Source: UBA11540 sp045536425 (GTDB lineage Bacteria > Bacillota > Clostridia > Oscillospirales > Ruminococcaceae). Taken from it: DNA of 42,838 nt. How positions within the stretch are numbered: position 1 is the first letter of the stretch; each line of letters starts with the position of its first letter. Under the pieces are notes generated by a model. That model saw only the letters and a list, made by a program, of their open reading frames with translations, did not search any database and was not told the DNA's origin. This document shows, piece by piece, positions 40,312 through 42,838 of the stretch. The position numbers and the translations under genes were made by a program. The stretch lies in contig JAZSNN010000039.1 in the NCBI GenBank assembly GCA_045536425.1, forward strand, positions 1-42,838, in the 5' to 3' direction.

Positions 40312-41682
40312 ATGGCACTGACTACAAAAATGACCGTTCAAGAAAAGTATGACCTTTATATGAAAGCTTATCTTGACAACAAAGAGGCAATAGACGAAAG
40401 AGAAACCGCATCAATCGAAAAACACCGTAAGGGCGACTGCAAGCTTCGCTTTGTAGACCGTGACGGAAAACCCGTTGCAAACAAAAAGGTCAAGCTCACT
40501 CAGAAGACCCACGATTTCAAATATGGCGCGAATATTTTTATGCTCGACGAGTTTGAAAGCGACGAGGACAACAAAGAATACCGCCGTTTCTTCAAGGAAT
40601 ATTTCAACCTTGCAACCGTTCCTTTTTATTGGAACACCTTGGAGCCCGAGGAAGGAAAACCGCGCTACGACAAAGACAGCGTGAAGATTTATCGTCGTCC
40701 TGCTCCCGACCTCTGCGTCGAGTACTGTGAAGAAAGCGGAATCCTCCCCAAGCTTCATTGTATGGTATACGAGATGGTTCTTCCCGAGTGGGCAAGAAAG
40801 CTCTCTCGCGAGGAGCTTATGGCAAGGTACGAAGTTCGCTTCAAAGAGATTGCTGAGCGCTACCGCGGTAAGATGTGGGAGTTTGAGATTATCAACGAGG
40901 TGCTTTTTCAGCATTGGGGTTCCGCCATCTCAAACGATAGAGATATTACAAAGTGGGCATTCGAGCTCGGACACAAATACCTTGAGGGCGAAACCCTTGT
41001 TATCAACGACGCAGGTTCGAGCATTATGCAGATTGGTGCAACAAGCGGTCCGCACACGGGTTGGCGTTCTGCGTTTATGCTCTATATTGAAAACCTTCTC
41101 CTCAAGGGAGTGAAGTTCGACAAGATTGGTATTCAGGCTCACCAGTTCACAGGTGTCAGTGCAAAAACAGAAGCGGAGTATGAAAAATCCGTAAGAGATG
41201 GTGTTGGCAACAACAACCCTGCCGGAATACTTGCCGGACTCGACCTACTTTCACAGTTCGGTTTCCCCGTCGAAATAACAGAGGTTACCGTTCCCACGTT
41301 TGGCGACACCGAGGAGGACGAAGAACTGCAGGCAGAGATGTTAAAAATCCGCTATTCTGCGTGGTTCTCGCATCCCTCTGTTGACTCTATCGTATATTGG
41401 AACACCGTTGACGGACACGCATATACCGGAAATCCCAACTGGGTTGAGAACAACTGCCGTGGCGGTCTTTTCCACAAGGACCTCACACCCAAAAAATCCG
41501 CATTGATGCTCAAAAAGCTCTTCTCAGAGATATGGCACACCGACCTCGAGCTTGTTACCGATGGAAACGGTTGCCTTGACTTTAGAGGCTTCTACGGTGA
41601 CTATACCGCACAGCTCGACAACAGCGAGATGAGCTTTGGTATTCATAAAAACGAAACAGATAATTTCGAACTAACAGTTTAA
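40312..41682 (+). CDS. Cytoplasmic GH10 endo-beta-xylanase-type glycoside hydrolase
   Basis: 456 residues. The GH10 barrel shows the acid/base Glu196 in FEIINEV, the nucleophile Glu324 in VEITEVTVP, KLHCMVYEMVLPEW (the conserved HxLVWH-like region, here altered), DKIGIQAHQF and VYWNTVDGHAY. There is no signal peptide, so it works inside the cell on short xylo-oligosaccharides, as known for cytoplasmic GH10 enzymes. Residues about 40-75 (CKLRFVDRDGKPVANKKVKLTQKTHDFKYGANIF) form a beta-strand-rich preface typical for GH10-like barrels of the Clostridia. Ribosome binding site AGGAGGAAG. It is coupled to sugar-acid genes, which is unusual and points to acid-decorated xylo-oligosaccharides. Confidence 0.9.
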   Translation: MALTTKMTVQEKYDLYMKAYLDNKEAIDERETASIEKHRKGDCKLRFVDRDGKPVANKKVKLTQKTHDFKYGANIFMLDEFESDEDNKEYRRFFKEYFNLATVPFYWNTLEPEEGKPRYDKDSVKIYRRPAPDLCVEYCEESGILPKLHCMVYEMVLPEWARKLSREELMARYEVRFKEIAERYRGKMWEFEIINEVLFQHWGSAISNDRDITKWAFELGHKYLEGETLVINDAGSSIMQIGATSGPHTGWRSAFMLYIENLLLKGVKFDKIGIQAHQFTGVSAKTEAEYEKSVRDGVGNNNPAGILAGLDLLSQFGFPVEITEVTVPTFGDTEEDEELQAEMLKIRYSAWFSHPSVDSIVYWNTVDGHAYTGNPNWVENNCRGGLFHKDLTPKKSALMLKKLFSEIWHTDLELVTDGNGCLDFRGFYGDYTAQLDNSEMSFGIHKNETDNFELTV

Positions 41683-41693
41683 AGGTGATAAAG

Positions 41694-42422
41694 ATGAAAA
41701 CTGCACTTGTCACAGGCTCCTCGAGAGGAATTGGAAGAGCAATAGCGATAAGACTTGCAAAGGATGGCTATAAGGTTATCGTCCACGGCGCTTCCAACTC
41801 CAAAAAAACCGAGGAAACAAAAGATATAATTCTTCAAAACGGCGGTCAGGCAGAGGTTGTCGTGGCAAATCTTTGCGACGTTGAGGCGGTCAAAAAACTT
41901 GCTGAAAAGGTAAAGGGTGTTGATGTGCTTGTTCTCAACGCTTCTCTGCAGTACCGCACACCCTGGCAGGAGATTACAACAGAGGCGTGCTACGAGCAGC
42001 TCACCTGCAACTTTGTTGCAAGTATGATGCTCTGTCAGGCGGTAGCAGATAGAATGAAGGAAAAGCAATGGGGAAGAATCATCACCATCGGCTCTGTACA
42101 GGAGGCAAAGCCCCATCCCGATATGCTTGTCTACTCTGCAAGTAAGGCTGCACAGACAAATATGGTAGAGTCCCTTTCGCTACAGCTTGCAAAATACGGA
42201 ATAACCGTCAACAATGTGGCTCCGGGTGTTATCTATACCGATAGAAACGTCGAAGCCCTTTCCGACCCCGACTATGCAAAGAAGGTTACAGACTCCATAC
42301 CCGTCGGCTTCCTCGGAGAGCCCGAGGACTGCGCGGGTATCGTTTCTTTGCTCTGCTCGGACGAGGGACGATATATCACAGGTCAGAATATCTTTGTAGA
42401 CGGAGGCAAGAGTGTACAATGA
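41694..42422 (+). CDS. Short-chain dehydrogenase/reductase
   Basis: 242 residues with TGSSRGIG (nucleotide-binding loop), LNAS in place of the usual NNAG, the catalytic triad Ser134, Tyr147 and Lys151 (GSV...YSASK), GITVNNVAPGVIYTD and the C-terminal YITGQNIFVDGG. It probably oxidises or reduces a sugar, sugar lactone or acid with NAD(P). The start is the ATG at 41694 with AAGGTG before it; the GTG at 41685 lies within that site. It is the fourth gene of the operon and its stop overlaps the start of a decayed metallo-hydrolase gene (ATGA), which shows that the original operon went on. Confidence 0.9.
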   Translation: MKTALVTGSSRGIGRAIAIRLAKDGYKVIVHGASNSKKTEETKDIILQNGGQAEVVVANLCDVEAVKKLAEKVKGVDVLVLNASLQYRTPWQEITTEACYEQLTCNFVASMMLCQAVADRMKEKQWGRIITIGSVQEAKPHPDMLVYSASKAAQTNMVESLSLQLAKYGITVNNVAPGVIYTDRNVEALSDPDYAKKVTDSIPVGFLGEPEDCAGIVSLLCSDEGRYITGQNIFVDGGKSVQ

Positions 42423-42660
42423 TAATACGCTTTTTGGGACAGAGCGGGTATATAATTAAAACGCTCTCCACCATGATAGTTATCGACCCCTATCTTTCCG
42501 ATTCGGTAAACCGAGTTGCAAACCGCCCCCGAACACTGCCGATACCGATAAACCCTGGTTGATACAGTCATCTGCACCCGCCATCACCTCGACCACATCG
42601 ACGGCGGATTCATAATGGATTTCGACAAGGAATACGACCTTTGCAAAATAGCTAATAGAC
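42419..42660 (+). pseudogene. UlaG-like metallo-beta-lactamase-fold hydrolase, truncated and frameshifted
   Basis: The ATG at 42419 overlaps the SDR stop. The first 47 codons give MIIRFLGQSGYIIKTLSTM and VIDPYLSDSVNRVANRPRTL, the typical N-terminus of UlaG-like lactonases (which act on L-ascorbate-6-phosphate lactone or similar). At 42560-42562 a stop follows; in the +1-shifted frame the sequence continues DTVICTRHHLDHIDGG, the place of the T-H-x-H-x-D-H metal motif, here TRHHLDH with one His missing. The family's remaining 150-200 residues are absent and a terminator follows at 42670, so the gene lost its middle and 3' part. If it worked, it would have opened a sugar lactone in the same pathway. 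Confidence 0.8.
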
Positions 42661-42669
42661 AACTTGAAA

Positions 42670-42695
42670 CCGCGAGGAAGTTCCTCGCGGTTTTT
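42670..42695 (+). terminator. Rho-independent terminator of the sugar-acid operon
   Basis: CCGCGAGGAA, G, TTCCTCGCGG, then TTTTT. Its position right after the broken UlaG-like gene suggests it was this operon's original terminator. Confidence 0.9.
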
Positions 42696-42762
42696 ACATT
42701 AGTTGAGCAACCACTGGCTCTGCCAGTGGGAAAGAGAGCTTTAGCTATGGACATAATAAAAA

Positions 42763-42818
42763 CTCCTTGATATATTTGAAGTTGAGGTTCGCCAACCCAA
42801 CAAAAATATATCAAGGAG
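42763..42818 (+). promoter_or_regulatory. Hairpin sequestering the tnpA ribosome binding site
   Basis: A perfect 15-bp inverted repeat: CTCCTTGATATATTT (42763-42777) pairs with AAATATATCAAGGAG (42804-42818). The right arm contains the AAGGAG ribosome binding site of tnpA. GGTT/AACC in the loop can pair further. This matches the known design of IS200, where a 5' leader stem-loop hides the ribosome binding site and keeps transposase low. Confidence 0.8.
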
Positions 42819-42827
42819 GTCCTAACC

Positions 42828-42838
42828 ATGAAAGAAAA
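42828..42838 (+). CDS. tnpA: TnpA transposase of the IS200/IS605 element, first codons only
   Basis: Only the ATG at 42828 and the codons for Lys and Glu are in the window, preceded by AAGGAGGTCCTAACC. It is called from the upstream IS200-type leader hairpin; the protein, a HUH (Y1) single-strand transposase, cannot be seen here. Confidence 0.6.

Larger units (their letters stand above)
42705..42838 (+). mobile_element. IS200/IS605-family element, left end (runs off window)
   Basis: It begins near 42705 with GAGCAA, followed by the subterminal hairpin CCACTGGC, TCT, GCCAGTGG (42711-42729), the type of imperfect or perfect palindrome that TnpA of this family binds at the left end. It inserted just after the sugar-acid operon's terminator. 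A 5' UTR hairpin and the tnpA start follow. The family is recognised from this order of features; the exact left cleavage site is not determined. Confidence 0.7.

Noticed and set aside
42584..42829. 81-codon minus-strand frame at the right end
   Set aside because: It runs across the operon terminator and the IS200 hairpins; no family resemblance.

Overview
The window looks like chromosome of a spore-forming, fibre-degrading gut clostridium (Oscillospiraceae/Ruminococcaceae-like Firmicute). The signs are spoIIR, a class B sortase, several lipoproteins with Gram-positive lipoboxes, a cobalamin riboswitch, clostridial TnpV/TnpW-type transposon genes, strong AGGAGG ribosome binding sites and a xylan/uronate-style sugar operon. 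No rRNA, tRNA or CRISPR array was seen.

Region 1 (1 to about 8,760) is a clearly more AT-rich mobile island. It starts inside an IS3-family orfA that reads out of the window. It then carries a tnpV broken by one in-frame stop, an exported lipoprotein, a large three-repeat ricin-type lectin without a signal peptide, a membrane protein with a possible lysozyme-like domain, a TnpW-like small protein and a large serine recombinase. Its non-coding parts are unusually rich. They hold two tandem copies of a dyad-plus-hairpin element (4281-4583), two 162/168-bp direct repeats ending in a terminator (5869-6537), and between these a sequence that looks like a conjugative nick region (oriT, 6099-6140). 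No relaxase is visible. A rearranged copy of the IS3-type left end lies at 8664-8725 in inverted orientation to the one at the window start.

Region 2 (8,776-16,829): a lipoprotein, a domain-swapped GH3 beta-glucosidase with its own promoter, and a four-gene operon for a GldA/GldF/GldG-like ABC system ending in a DUF4340 protein.

Region 3 (17,026-28,080): NADP-type glutamate dehydrogenase; a three-gene operon with two nitrilase-fold proteins that both seem to lack the catalytic cysteine, plus a flavin reductase-like protein; a B12-riboswitch operon (DUF4430 lipoprotein plus ECF S component); a small XRE regulator; a minus-strand run with galM, a THUMP-type RNA methyltransferase, a zinc-ribbon membrane protein and a Ser/Glu-tailed membrane protein; and a divergent class B sortase.

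Region 4 (28,155-32,686): spoIIR, divergent polA (proofreading domain apparently degenerate), a DUF6198/YczE-like membrane protein overlapping polA by 4 bp, and an ECF S component.

Region 5 (32,828-42,660) is a carbohydrate locus. It has a multi-domain secreted lipoprotein with a beta-helix and carbohydrate-binding module, a (alpha/alpha)6 glycosidase, an AraC regulator, and a divergent operon encoding an enolase-superfamily dehydratase, a RraA-family protein, a cytoplasmic GH10 enzyme, an SDR and a decayed UlaG-like metallo-hydrolase. The likely theme is uptake and intracellular breakdown of xylan-derived, acid-decorated oligosaccharides. The window ends in the left end of an IS200/IS605-family element with its hairpins and the first codons of tnpA.
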